A stretch of DNA of 64,000 nt from Cloacibacterium caeni (GTDB lineage: Bacteria; Bacteroidota; Bacteroidia; Flavobacteriales; Weeksellaceae), in the NCBI RefSeq assembly GCF_907163125.1, contig NZ_OU015319.1, forward strand, positions 1,736,001 through 1,800,000, in the 5' to 3' direction. This document shows, piece by piece, positions 9,061 through 17,017 of the stretch (the stretch's first letter is position 1; each line of letters opens with the position of its first letter). The position numbers and the translations under genes are program-made. The notes under the pieces are model-generated. The model saw nothing but the letters and a program-made list of their open reading frames with translations, searched no databases and was not told the origin of the DNA.

Positions 9061-10065
9061 ATGGAAAAATCAGTTGCTCAAAAATTAAGACTCGGAATAT
9101 TTGTTATCCTCGGAACCATTATTTTTATTATGGCTGTTTATTTTATCGGAAACAGACAGCAATTTTTTGGTGAAACCGAAACCTTAAAAGCACATTTCGA
9201 AAATGTAAATGGCTTACAAGAAGGGAATAATGTCCGTTTTTCTGGAATTAATGTGGGCTATGTTAAAAAGATAGAAATCATCAACGATACGCTCATCAAT
9301 GTAGAAATGAATATCGACAAAAGTGCGATGAAATTCATCAAAAAAAATGCAGTGGCAAGTATTGCTTCTGATGGTTTGGTAGGAAATATGATTGTCAATA
9401 TCACTCCAAATTCTGAAAAAGCGGCACTTGCTAAATCTGGTGACATTCTAAAAGCCGAAGAAAGGCTCACAACAGAAGATTTACTCAAAACCCTTAACAA
9501 AACCAATAACAATGCTGAACAAATTACGGCTAATATTCTAGAAGTTTCTGAAAAAATCAATAACGGAACAGGAACGCTAAGTATGTTACTGAATGACAAA
9601 ACCTTAAGTCAAGATGTGAAATATGGAATCTCTGACCTTAAAAATAGCATTGCCAACATTAAGAAAACCAGCTACGAAACCACGAGAACCATTAATGAAG
9701 TGAATAAAATTCTTGCAGGAATTAATGATAAAGAAAACATCGTTGCGGTGCTTAAAGATTCTGCTGTAGCCAATAAAATGCGAAGAGCACTTACTCATCT
9801 CGATGAATCTTCTCAAAACATCAATAAAACTGTAGAAAATCTAAACGAAACCATCAGCAATGCTAAAAACGGAAAAGGCGCCATCAATTACCTTTCTAAC
9901 GATGCCAATTTGGTGAAAAATATAGATTCTACAATGAATAATCTTAACCAGGCAAGTGTTTCACTGAACCAAAATCTGGAAGCGCTGAAGCATAATATTT
10001 TCTTCAGAGGTTATTTTAAAAAATTGGAAAAGGAAAAACAAAAAGCTCAGAAAAACCAAAAATAA
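9061..10065 (+). CDS. mlaD: MlaD-like MCE-domain protein
   Basis: This is the periplasmic lipid-binding component anchored by one N-terminal helix (about residues 12-31). The MCE domain follows, with FENVNGLQEGNNVRFSGINV near residues 47-66. Unlike the short E. coli MlaD, the 334-residue protein has a long C-terminal helical region (about 140-320) with repeated Asn/Ile/Leu heptads, typical of MCE proteins that form a tunnel or tether. It is third in the mlaEFD operon, 13 bp after mlaF. Its stop abuts, without a gap, the stop of the convergent gene on the other strand. Confidence 0.9.
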   Translation: MEKSVAQKLRLGIFVILGTIIFIMAVYFIGNRQQFFGETETLKAHFENVNGLQEGNNVRFSGINVGYVKKIEIINDTLINVEMNIDKSAMKFIKKNAVASIASDGLVGNMIVNITPNSEKAALAKSGDILKAEERLTTEDLLKTLNKTNNNAEQITANILEVSEKINNGTGTLSMLLNDKTLSQDVKYGISDLKNSIANIKKTSYETTRTINEVNKILAGINDKENIVAVLKDSAVANKMRRALTHLDESSQNINKTVENLNETISNAKNGKGAINYLSNDANLVKNIDSTMNNLNQASVSLNQNLEALKHNIFFRGYFKKLEKEKQKAQKNQK

Positions 10066-10713
10066 TCATTCGCTGAAAACTTCTTCTAAAATTTTAGAAA
10101 CTTCCTTGGCTTTAGTCACTGGAAAAAGGTGTGTTCCGCCTTTTATGACATAATTGGGTTTAGAATTTTTTACTGGAAAAACAATGTCTTTATCTGCTAA
10201 AATTTGGATTACGTTTGAATCTTCTTCATGTTTCCATTCTAAGATTTTATTGATACTCCATTTCAAATATGTAGGATTTTGCACCTTGAAATATTGCCAA
10301 AGTTTAGGATTATTTGGGTCAAATAATTTTCTGAAAAAGGCATAAGATTTTATGGTTTTTTCGGAGAAATAACTTTCGGGAAGTTTCGCAAAAATTCTAG
10401 AACTTTTTGCCAAATGAAAGGTGATAGACATTTCTTTATCAGACTTTATACTTCCCAGAATTACTACTTTTTCTGCGGGTTTCAGTTTGTGAATTTCTTG
10501 CACCATAATTCCTCCAAAAGAATAACCCAATAAACAGAATTTTTCGCTGACATCTACTTTTTCGGCCATTCTATTGACATAGTTTTCAAAACTTTCGTTG
10601 TAATTAGGAATTAACCAATCGATGTAGATAATTTCGGTAAACTTTTTAGGAAACTGAATGTATTCAAAAATACTTCCATCTGCTCCCAATCCACTGATGA
10701 CATATAATTTCAT
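10066..10713 (-). CDS. Alpha/beta hydrolase
   Basis: The 215-residue alpha/beta-fold hydrolase shows the nucleophile elbow GYSFGG, a later Asp in LADKDIVFP and a His in GGTHLFPV, giving a plausible Ser-Asp-His triad in the normal order. No signal peptide is present, so it is probably cytosolic. The substrate is unknown. It converges on mlaD with zero intergenic bases, so transcripts from the two strands must overlap. Confidence 0.8.
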   Translation of the reverse strand: MKLYVISGLGADGSIFEYIQFPKKFTEIIYIDWLIPNYNESFENYVNRMAEKVDVSEKFCLLGYSFGGIMVQEIHKLKPAEKVVILGSIKSDKEMSITFHLAKSSRIFAKLPESYFSEKTIKSYAFFRKLFDPNNPKLWQYFKVQNPTYLKWSINKILEWKHEEDSNVIQILADKDIVFPVKNSKPNYVIKGGTHLFPVTKAKEVSKILEEVFSE

Positions 10714-10763
10714 GCGATTATTAGCTTAGTAATTCTGTATAAATTTACAGATTAAAAACAAAA

Positions 10764-10790
10764 AATCCTAAAGAAATTTTCTTTAGGATT
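10764..10790 (-). terminator. Intrinsic terminator of the YceI gene
   Basis: Perfect 10-bp stem AATCCTAAAG/CTTTAGGATT, with a T-run on the minus strand just after the yceI stop. Confidence 0.85.
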
Positions 10791-10814
10791 CTCTAAAAAC
10801 ACAATTGAAAAAAA

Positions 10815-11378
10815 CTATTTCGCTGTTAGTTTAACAACCAAATCTATATCGTCTTTTACTACTACATCTTGCATAGTAGATTTATAAGCTATGTCCCATT
10901 TTTGTCTATCGATAGTAAATTTATCAGATTCTAAAGTTACTACACCGTTTTTAACTGAAATTTTAGCTGGGAAAGAAACTGCATTAGTTTTTCCTTTAGC
11001 AGTAAGATTTCCTGAAACTACGCTTTTACCATTAGCTCCTTTTTTCACAGAAGTGATTTTGAAAGTAGCAGTAGGATATTTATCAACTTCGAAGAAATCG
11101 CCATTTTTAAGGTGACCGTTTAATTTTTGTTGATATTCACCTTGTAAATCAGTAGCGTTAATAGAAGTCATATCTAATACAAAAGTACCACCAACTAGAG
11201 CGTTTTTCTTTAAAACTACAGTTCCGTTTTTCACGGTTACAGTTCCATCGTGAGAAGACGCTTCAGTTTTAGCTAACTTATAACCCCACCAATGAACGTC
11301 AGAAGAAACTACTTTTTTAGCTTGTCCAAAAGCTAGTCCTGATACTAGTACTAATGATAATGCAATTTTTTTAATCAT
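10815..11378 (-). CDS. YceI-family secreted lipid-binding protein
   Basis: The 187-residue protein has a signal peptide ending LAFGQ (about residue 19) and a YceI beta-barrel. Family cues are VHWWGYK near the N-terminus, the central GHLKNGDFFEVDKYPTATFK block and the closing FTIDRQKWDIAY. Members bind isoprenoid or polyprenyl lipids in the periplasm; the exact ligand here is unknown. A -7 element (complement TACTTTTG, 11403-11410) is placed 25 bp upstream and a clean terminator lies downstream, so it is monocistronic. Confidence 0.92.
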   Translation of the reverse strand: MIKKIALSLVLVSGLAFGQAKKVVSSDVHWWGYKLAKTEASSHDGTVTVKNGTVVLKKNALVGGTFVLDMTSINATDLQGEYQQKLNGHLKNGDFFEVDKYPTATFKITSVKKGANGKSVVSGNLTAKGKTNAVSFPAKISVKNGVVTLESDKFTIDRQKWDIAYKSTMQDVVVKDDIDLVVKLTAK

Positions 11379-11402
11379 AATCTTTTTATTTTTTTAATGA
11401 GA

Positions 11403-11410
11403 CAAAAGTA
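11403..11410 (-). promoter_or_regulatory. -7 element of the YceI gene
   Basis: The complement reads TACTTTTG (TAnnTTTG), 25 bp upstream of the ATG. Confidence 0.55.
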
Positions 11411-11484
11411 GTCTTATTTCTGATACGAAGTCATTGATGTATGTTAAGAAATTTCAATTTCTATATTTAATTTCTTCTATCAAT

Positions 11485-11605
11485 AAAAAACTTCGCTTGA
11501 ATGGCTCAAGCGAAGTCTAACATAAAAACTTAAAAATTATGAAAATAGTTATAAAATTGAGGCTTTAAAGAAAGCCACCTACATTTTATAAGTTATTATC
11601 TTTCA
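11485..11605 (-). ncRNA. Candidate small RNA with own promoter and terminator
   Basis: On the minus strand a promoter-like pair (TTTG at 11639-11642, 20-bp spacer, TAACTTTA at 11611-11618) precedes about 120 nt without a reading frame longer than about ten codons. The segment contains a small hairpin GGCTTTCTTTAAAGCC (11561-11576). It ends in an 11-bp stem, ACTTCGCTTGA/TCAAGCGAAGT, followed by six T on that strand. This is the layout of an independent small RNA gene. The boundaries are inferred; no family is recognised. Confidence 0.4.
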
Positions 11606-11667
11606 TTTCATAAAGTTACAGTTTTTATCTGAAATATTCAAATAATAAACATCTGAGTTTTATCACT

Positions 11668-11705
11668 AAAAAGCTCCCGAAAGTTAACTTAACATCTCGA
11701 GAGCT
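11668..11705 (-). terminator. Terminator of the 41-aa gene
   Basis: Arms AGCTCTCGA and TCGGGAGCT (one mismatch) are followed on the minus strand by a run of T. It lies about 50 bp after the small gene at 11753. Confidence 0.55.
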
Positions 11706-11752
11706 AAAAAATTAAATAATTGAGAAAACTGATTTATGTTGAAACTATAGTG

Positions 11753-11878
11753 TTATAGCGTAGATTTTACTTGCGGTTTAGATTTCTTGTTCAGAAATCT
11801 ATTCATCAAATAATTAATCGCAATCGGAGCTACATAAGCTAAAATCGCAGTGAATATTTTTGATCTTACATTTTTCAT
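11753..11878 (-). CDS. Small putative membrane peptide (41 aa)
   Basis: A 41-codon frame starts MKNVRSKIFTAILAYVAPIA and ends in a basic tail (RFLNKKSKPQVKSTL). One hydrophobic helix is predicted at about residues 8-25. It sits in an otherwise gene-free 660-bp gap and has a terminator-like hairpin downstream at 11668. A weak -7-like AATCTTTG is present upstream. No family is recognised; a real gene is plausible because of the membrane-helix-plus-basic-tail design and flanking signals. Confidence 0.45.
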   Translation of the reverse strand: MKNVRSKIFTAILAYVAPIAINYLMNRFLNKKSKPQVKSTL

Positions 11879-11991
11879 AATTTTGTTTTTATATTTTGTG
11901 ATTGGTGCTTTTTGTTGATACAAAGATTCTACAAATCCATGAAAAATATTTTATAGAATTTCCATAAATATTTACAGAATTTCAAAAAAAA

Positions 11992-12013
11992 GCCGACTTT
12001 ATAAAAAGTCGGT
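11992..12013 (-). terminator. Terminator of fhs
   Basis: Stem ACCGACTTT/AAAGTCGGC on the minus strand, followed by a run of T, just after the fhs stop. Confidence 0.8.
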
Positions 12014-12037
12014 TTGTTATTTTATATGGTCTAAAGA

Positions 12038-13714
12038 TTAACTTAATCCAGTAATGACACCATCTTTATCTATATTCATTCCTTCTGCTGCCGGAATACT
12101 TGGCAAACCAGGCATTCTCATCATATCTCCTAAAATTGGAATAATGAATCCTGCTCCTGCTGCAAATTCAAATTCACGAACAGTCACTTTGAAACCAATT
12201 GGCCTTCCAATTTTTTTCTCATCATCCGATAAAGATTTTTGAGTTTTTGCCATACAAATCGGTAGCTTATCCAGTCCAAGTTCATAAATGGACTTTAACT
12301 GATTTTTAGCTTTCTGAGAAAATACAGCGCTGTCAGCACCATAAACTTCTTTGGCAATTTTTTCGATTTTGTGCTCCACAGAATCTTCTACACTGTATAA
12401 AGGTTTAAAATTATTACCGCAGTTAAATGCACAGCTCGCTACTTCTTCTGCGAGTGCTTTCATGCCTTCTCCTCCCATCGTAAATTCATCTGCGAGAATG
12501 GCTTTCACCCCTAACTTTTCGCATTCTGCTTTTACAAAATTGATTTCTTCTTCTGAATCTGTGGCAAAATGATTAATCGCTACAATTGGTTTTAATTGCC
12601 ATTTAAAGCCGTTTTCGATATGTTTTTTAAGGTTTTCAATGCCTTTTTCTACTGCTGCAAGATTCGGTTTTTCGTATTCGCCCTTTTTAGCACCACCGTG
12701 ATATCTTAAAGCTCTGATGGTAGCCACCAAAACATAAGCATCTGGTTTTAAATTTCCATAATATCCTTTGATGTGCATGAATTTTTCTGCGCCTAAATCT
12801 GCTCCGAATCCGGCTTCTGTTACCACAAAATCTGCTAAAGAAAGTCCCATTTTAGTAGCGATAATCGTATTGGTTCCTTGCGCAATATTCGCGAAAGGGC
12901 CACCATGAAGAATCGCAGGATTTCCTTCTAAAGTTTGTACTAAATTCGGACGAATGGCGTCTTTTAATAAAATCGCCATTGCTCCTTGAGCATTTAAATC
13001 TCTGGCGTAAATTGGTTTTTTATCAAAAGTATAGCCTACGAAAATATTTCCTAATCTGTTTTTTAAATCTTCGAAATCTTTAGAAAGACAAAGAATTGCC
13101 ATCACTTCTGATGCGGGTGTAATATTGAAACCTTCTTCACGCGTAATTCCGTTATTAGAACCGCCCAAACCCACTACAATATGACGAAGACTTCTATCAT
13201 TCATATCCATTACACGCTTCCAAACGATGGTTCTAGGGTCTATATTGAGGCTTCTTTTTTTATCTTGAAGATTATTATCAATCAGCGCAGAAAGTAAATT
13301 ATTGGCTTTTTCTACCGCCGAAAAATCTCCTGTAAAATGCAGATTAATATCTACCATCGGAATAACTTGTGCGTAACCACCACCTGCTGCTCCACCTTTT
13401 ATCCCAAAAACTGGACCTAAACTTGGCTCACGCAAAACTGCGATGGCTTTTTTACCGATTTTGTTCAATCCGTCACACAAACCTACAGAAACAGTGGTTT
13501 TTCCTTCACCAGCTGGAGTAGGATTAATCGCTGAAACCAAAATCAATTTTGATTTCTTGATATTTTCTTCGTTGATGTATTTTAAAGGGATTTTCGCTTT
13601 GTATTTCCCGTAATACTCTAAATCTTCTCGGTCGATACCGATTTTTTCTGCAATTTCTCTAATATGTTTAATATCTGCCGATTGCGCTATTTCTATGTCT
13701 GTAGGAAAGCTCAT
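12038..13714 (-). CDS. fhs: Formate-tetrahydrofolate ligase
   Basis: It catalyses ATP-dependent formation of 10-formyl-THF from formate and THF, feeding one-carbon metabolism. The P-loop PTPAGEGKTT is at about residues 65-74, followed by the family blocks LREPSLGPVFGIKGGAAGGG and VTEAGFGADLGAEKF. At 558 residues it is of normal length. The ATG at 13714 (MSFPTDIEIAQ) is chosen over a TTG 24 bp upstream because that TTG falls inside a good -7 box (13736-13743). Monocistronic, with its own terminator. Confidence 0.96.
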   Translation of the reverse strand: MSFPTDIEIAQSADIKHIREIAEKIGIDREDLEYYGKYKAKIPLKYINEENIKKSKLILVSAINPTPAGEGKTTVSVGLCDGLNKIGKKAIAVLREPSLGPVFGIKGGAAGGGYAQVIPMVDINLHFTGDFSAVEKANNLLSALIDNNLQDKKRSLNIDPRTIVWKRVMDMNDRSLRHIVVGLGGSNNGITREEGFNITPASEVMAILCLSKDFEDLKNRLGNIFVGYTFDKKPIYARDLNAQGAMAILLKDAIRPNLVQTLEGNPAILHGGPFANIAQGTNTIIATKMGLSLADFVVTEAGFGADLGAEKFMHIKGYYGNLKPDAYVLVATIRALRYHGGAKKGEYEKPNLAAVEKGIENLKKHIENGFKWQLKPIVAINHFATDSEEEINFVKAECEKLGVKAILADEFTMGGEGMKALAEEVASCAFNCGNNFKPLYSVEDSVEHKIEKIAKEVYGADSAVFSQKAKNQLKSIYELGLDKLPICMAKTQKSLSDDEKKIGRPIGFKVTVREFEFAAGAGFIIPILGDMMRMPGLPSIPAAEGMNIDKDGVITGLS

Positions 13715-13735
13715 ATTTTTTAATTTGTTTATTCT

Positions 13736-13743
13736 CAAAAATA
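13736..13743 (-). promoter_or_regulatory. -7 element of fhs
   Basis: The complement reads TATTTTTG; transcription would start near 13730, leaving a leader of about 16 nt and supporting the ATG at 13714. Confidence 0.6.
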
Positions 13744-13943
13744 CAAGAAATTGACTAAACCATGAAAATTTTACGCTTGAGATTTATCAGCCACCAAAAA
13801 ATGAGAATATTTTTTATGTTTTGAGAGATTTAACTAAATAATATCAATACAATCTAAATAAAAATGACAATCTATGAATACACTCAGAAAAACATTTTTA
13901 GATTTTTCTAAAAAATTCCCCAAAAAATCACACAAAAGTGTAA

Positions 13944-13974
13944 TTGAATCACAAAAAGGATAGCCCTATTTTTG
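13944..13974 (+). promoter_or_regulatory. Near-consensus promoter for a 24-aa gene
   Basis: TTG (13944-13946), a 20-bp spacer and TATTTTTG (13967-13974) form a near-ideal Bacteroidetes promoter. The inferred start is near 13980, 15 nt before an ATG. Confidence 0.7.
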
Positions 13975-13994
13975 AACATCTAAAAAGTAAAAAT

Positions 13995-14069
13995 ATGAGA
14001 ACTATAAAACTACGATTTAAAAAATTTCTCCATAGACTTTTAGAATATTATAGTGTGAAGGAGACGTGA
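13995..14069 (+). CDS. Small basic peptide (24 aa)
   Basis: A 24-codon frame encodes MRTIKLRFKKFLHRLLEYYS plus VKET: strongly basic, with Leu/Phe/Tyr spaced as in an amphipathic helix. It has one of the best promoters in the window (13944-13974), a leader of about 15 nt, and an intrinsic terminator at 14075, so it is a self-contained transcription unit of roughly 120 nt. Its first 15 coding bases, with flanking bases, match 19 bp at the start of the CBS-domain gene at 42754. The function is unknown; it could also be a small RNA with incidental coding capacity. Confidence 0.5.
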   Translation: MRTIKLRFKKFLHRLLEYYSVKET

Positions 14070-14074
14070 GAAAA

Positions 14075-14100
14075 AAACTCCCGCAAAATTGCGAGAGTTT
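14075..14100. terminator. Bidirectional terminator between 24-aa gene and pnp
   Basis: Arms AAACTCCCGCAA and TTGCGAGAGTTT (one mismatch) have T-rich flanks on both strands. It serves the convergent small gene (+) and pnp (-). Confidence 0.75.
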
Positions 14101-14106
14101 CTATTT

Positions 14107-16293
14107 TTATGCTTGTTCTGTTGGTTGTTCTCCTTCTGGTTTTGGAGCGTCTCCTTCAGTTCTAGGCTTTTGTTCTGGTCTTGGTGGTCTTGGTAAAAGA
14201 ACTTTTCTCGAAAGTCTCATTTTCTTACGATCATCATAACCCATAAATTTCACTTCTACTTCATCACCTTCAGCATAAGGAACTTTATCTAATCTCTTCC
14301 ATTCGATTTCTGAGATGTGTAGTAAACCTTCGGTTCCTTTAGCAATCGCCACAAATGCACCGAAATCCATTACTTTTACTACTTTACCTTTGTAAACAGT
14401 ACCTACAACTGGCACGAAAGTAATTTCGTTTATTCTAGCAATTGCAGCATTGATTTTCTCACGGTCAGTTCCAGAGATTTCAATTCTACCAATTTCGCCC
14501 ATTTCTTCAATAGAGATTACAGTATCTGTATCTTTTTGAAGCTGTTGGATAATTTTACCACCAGGTCCAATTACCGCACCGATGAAATCTTTAGAAATTT
14601 CTAAAATTTCCATTTTCGGAGCGTGAGGTTTCACATCTGCTCTTGGTTTATCGATGGTTTTAAGGATTTCTCCTAAAATATGTAATCTACCTTCTCTTGC
14701 TTGGTTTAATGCGGTTTCCATGATATCCATGGTTAAACCTTGGATTTTGATATCCATTTGACAAGCGGTAATTCCGTCTGCAGAACCTGTTACTTTGAAG
14801 TCCATATCACCCAAGTGATCTTCGTCTCCTAAAATATCAGAAAGTACAGTGAATTTACCAGATTTAGGATCAGTAATTAATCCCATTGCAATACCAGAAA
14901 CTGGTTTTGTAATTTGTACACCAGCATCCATTAATGCAAGAGTTCCTGCACAAACAGTAGCCATAGAAGAAGAACCGTTAGATTCTAAAATATCTGAAAC
15001 TACTCTGATGGTATAAGGATTTTCGTGAGGAATCATTCCTGCTAAAGCTCTTTGAGCTAAGTTTCCGTGACCAACTTCTCTTCTTGAAGTTCCTCTTAGA
15101 GGTCTTGCTTCACCAGTTGAGAATGGTGGGAAATTATAATGTAAGAAGAATTTTTCGTCATAATTAATCGCAACAGAATCTACCATGTTGGCATCTTTTA
15201 CAGAACCTAAAGTTACGGCTGTAAGAGATTGCGTTTCACCTCTGGTAAAGATTGCAGAACCGTGAGCTCCTGGTAAATAATCGATTTCTGACCAAATCGG
15301 ACGAATCGTTTTAGGATCTCTACCATCTAATCTGATTCCTTCGTTTAGAATCATTTGACGCATTGCTTCTTTTTCTACATCGTGGTAGTAAATTTTAGCA
15401 AATGGTTCTACGTCTGCTCTTTCTTCTTCTGAATATTGAGAAAGGAATTCTTCTAAAACTGCAGCAAATTTTTCGTGTCTTTCTTCTTTTGCAGAAGGAG
15501 TTTTTGCTACGTTGTAAACTTTATCATAACATTCTGCCCAAACTTTCTCACGAATTTCTTCGTTGTGCGTTTCGTGGCTGTATTCTCTTTTGGTTTGAGA
15601 TGCAGGAATTCTCGCTGCTAATCTTTCTTGGGCTTCGATTTGAACTTTAATTTCTTCGTGAGCATATTTAATCGCTTCTAGCATTTCTGCTTCAGAAATT
15701 TCTTTCATTTCACCTTCTACCATTACGATAGAATCTTTGGTAGCACCCACCATAATATCTAAATCTGCTTTTTTAAGATTTTCGATACTTGGGTTGATAG
15801 AAAGTTCACCGTCTATTCTTATTACTCTTACTTCAGACATTGGCCCGTTGAAAGGAATATCTGTAATAGCAATTGCTGCTGAAGCGGCTAAACCAGCTAA
15901 AGCTTCTGGCATTGTTTGCTCATCGTAAGAAATTAGGGAAATCATTACTTGAACTTCTGCGTGGAAATCTTCTGGGAAAAGCGGACGAAGTACTCTGTCT
16001 ACTAATCTCATGGTAAGAACCTCATCATCAGAAGGTTTAGTTTCTCTTCTAAAGAAATTTCCTGGGATTTTACCACCCGCGTAGAATTTTTCTCTGTAAT
16101 CTACTGTAAGAGGCAAGAAATCTACCCCTGGATTTGCGTCTTTGTTAGCTACAACTGTTGCTAAAAGCATTGTTCCGCCACATTTTACTACTACAGAACC
16201 ATTAGCTTGTTTTGCTAATCTTCCTGTTTCAATGGAGACTTCTCTCCCGTCTTTCAATTGAAATTTTTCAATAATTGCTTCTGGAGCATTCAT
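14107..16293 (-). CDS. pnp: Polyribonucleotide nucleotidyltransferase
   Basis: This phosphorolytic 3'-5' exoribonuclease takes part in mRNA decay. It has two RNase PH cores ([20 protein letters not shown] in the first; the second around SGIAMGLI and [18 protein letters not shown]), a KH domain with [11 protein letters not shown], and an S1 domain with [16 protein letters not shown] Pro/Glu-rich tail of about 30 residues follows. The ATG at 16293 ([11 protein letters not shown]) is preferred to an upstream TTG. rpsO lies upstream on the same strand, as in many bacteria, but a toxin-antitoxin pair now separates them and pnp has its own promoter (16361-16392). Confidence 0.97.
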   Translation of the reverse strand: MNAPEAIIEKFQLKDGREVSIETGRLAKQANGSVVVKCGGTMLLATVVANKDANPGVDFLPLTVDYREKFYAGGKIPGNFFRRETKPSDDEVLTMRLVDRVLRPLFPEDFHAEVQVMISLISYDEQTMPEALAGLAASAAIAITDIPFNGPMSEVRVIRIDGELSINPSIENLKKADLDIMVGATKDSIVMVEGEMKEISEAEMLEAIKYAHEEIKVQIEAQERLAARIPASQTKREYSHETHNEEIREKVWAECYDKVYNVAKTPSAKEERHEKFAAVLEEFLSQYSEEERADVEPFAKIYYHDVEKEAMRQMILNEGIRLDGRDPKTIRPIWSEIDYLPGAHGSAIFTRGETQSLTAVTLGSVKDANMVDSVAINYDEKFFLHYNFPPFSTGEARPLRGTSRREVGHGNLAQRALAGMIPHENPYTIRVVSDILESNGSSSMATVCAGTLALMDAGVQITKPVSGIAMGLITDPKSGKFTVLSDILGDEDHLGDMDFKVTGSADGITACQMDIKIQGLTMDIMETALNQAREGRLHILGEILKTIDKPRADVKPHAPKMEILEISKDFIGAVIGPGGKIIQQLQKDTDTVISIEEMGEIGRIEISGTDREKINAAIARINEITFVPVVGTVYKGKVVKVMDFGAFVAIAKGTEGLLHISEIEWKRLDKVPYAEGDEVEVKFMGYDDRKKMRLSRKVLLPRPPRPEQKPRTEGDAPKPEGEQPTEQA

Positions 16294-16310
16294 AAAATTT
16301 ACTGTCTTGT

Positions 16311-16328
16311 GCAATCCGTATTGATTGC
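16311..16328 (-). promoter_or_regulatory. Small hairpin in the pnp leader
   Basis: In the inferred ~60-nt 5' leader of pnp, GCAATC and GATTGC pair around a 6-nt loop. PNPase genes in other bacteria are autoregulated through leader hairpins. Here a role is only inferred. Confidence 0.3.
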
Positions 16329-16360
16329 GTTACTATTTAAACTTTTTAAATTTTCGATGG

Positions 16361-16392
16361 CAAAGATACGGAATTTAAAAAAGTTATAACAA
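16361..16392 (-). promoter_or_regulatory. Promoter of pnp
   Basis: On the complement, TTG (16390-16392), a 21-bp spacer and TATCTTTG (16361-16368). The -33 element overlaps the terminator copy of the toxin-antitoxin module. The inferred start near 16355 gives a ~60-nt leader. Confidence 0.65.
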
Positions 16393-16416
16393 AAAAGCAA
16401 CTCAAAATTGAATTGC
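16391..16416 (-). terminator. Terminator after the toxin gene (copy 1 of a duplicated 26-mer)
   Basis: Six A then GCAACTCAAAATTGAATTGC: a palindrome followed by a T-run on the minus strand. It differs at one base from the copy at 16969-16994 on the other side of the toxin-antitoxin pair. Confidence 0.75.
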
Positions 16417-16419
16417 ATG

Positions 16420-16707
16420 TTACATTTTCTCTTCTGGATTTCTACTGGTATGAAAAATGGAATAAATAATTATTTCCTCATGATGAATTTCAAATAAGAT
16501 TACAAAAGGAAATTTTACGATGTATGCTTCTCTTATTTCATTAAATCTACATGAAAAATGTTTTGGATTTTGCTCTATTTTATCAAAATATTTTTGCAGA
16601 ACAAGGAGAAATTTCTTTCCTAAATCTTTGGATTTAGATTCATAATATTCATAAGCATCTTCCATTTCAAAAACTGCTTTATCTCTGAATATTAATTTAT
16701 ATTTCAT
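16420..16707 (-). CDS. RelE/ParE-family toxin
   Basis: This 95-residue protein has the RelE/ParE-fold pattern: MKYKLIFRDKAVFEMEDAYEYYES at the N-terminus, then FLLVLQKYFDKIEQNPKHFSC, and C-terminal strands with FPFVILFEI and IYSIFHTSRNPE. Members act as ribosome-dependent mRNA endonucleases or gyrase poisons; the length and the SRNPE end look closer to ParE. Its gene follows the antitoxin gene by 4 bp. The pair sits between rpsO and pnp, flanked by duplicated terminators. Confidence 0.85.
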   Translation of the reverse strand: MKYKLIFRDKAVFEMEDAYEYYESKSKDLGKKFLLVLQKYFDKIEQNPKHFSCRFNEIREAYIVKFPFVILFEIHHEEIIIYSIFHTSRNPEEKM

Positions 16708-16711
16708 GAGA

Positions 16712-16939
16712 TTATTTGGTTTTCTCTTGGATTCTTTTTTTTACCTCATCAAAACTAAAGTATTTTCCTTCTCCGCTTAAATATTCTGCTCTTCTTTCTG
16801 CTACAATATCATATTGCTCCTGAGAAATATAACCCTGTTCCTCGTTTTTGAAAGCTTCTCTCACCTTTTTTAAAACAGATTCACTTTCTGTCTGTAAAAG
16901 CAATTTCATGAGCTCTAGTTTTTCTAAACGAATGTCCAT
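16712..16939 (-). CDS. Antitoxin of a RelE/ParE module
   Basis: This helical, charged 75-residue protein begins MDIRLEKLELMKLLLQTES and ends VKKRIQEKTK. It has the layout of the small antitoxins that precede ParE-like toxins: an N-terminal helical dimerisation region, then a toxin-wrapping tail with EGKYFSFDEVKKRI. The toxin start is 4 bp downstream, so translation is coupled. The ATG at 16939 is preferred over a non-ATG start 39 bp upstream, because a -7 box (TATATTTG, complement of 16958-16965) lies in that extension. Confidence 0.8.
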   Translation of the reverse strand: MDIRLEKLELMKLLLQTESESVLKKVREAFKNEEQGYISQEQYDIVAERRAEYLSGEGKYFSFDEVKKRIQEKTK

Positions 16940-16957
16940 TTTTTTTAATTTAGTATT

Positions 16958-16965
16958 CAAATATA
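16958..16965 (-). promoter_or_regulatory. -7 element of the toxin-antitoxin operon
   Basis: The complement reads TATATTTG, 18 bp upstream of the antitoxin ATG and immediately next to the rpsO terminator. Confidence 0.5.
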
Positions 16966-16968
16966 AAT

Positions 16969-16994
16969 AAAAAAGCAACTCAAAATTGAGTTGC
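16969..16994 (-). terminator. Terminator of rpsO (copy 2 of the duplicated 26-mer)
   Basis: Palindrome GCAACTCAAAATTGAGTTGC with a T-run on the minus strand, 23 bp after the rpsO stop. 25 of 26 bases match the copy at 16391-16416. Confidence 0.85.
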
Positions 16995-17017
16995 TTCTAA
17001 AATTTTCTTGTATCTGA

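Noticed and set aside
13715-13738. Upstream TTG start for fhs
   Set aside because: It lies in the -7 box; the ATG at 13714 matches the usual N-terminus.
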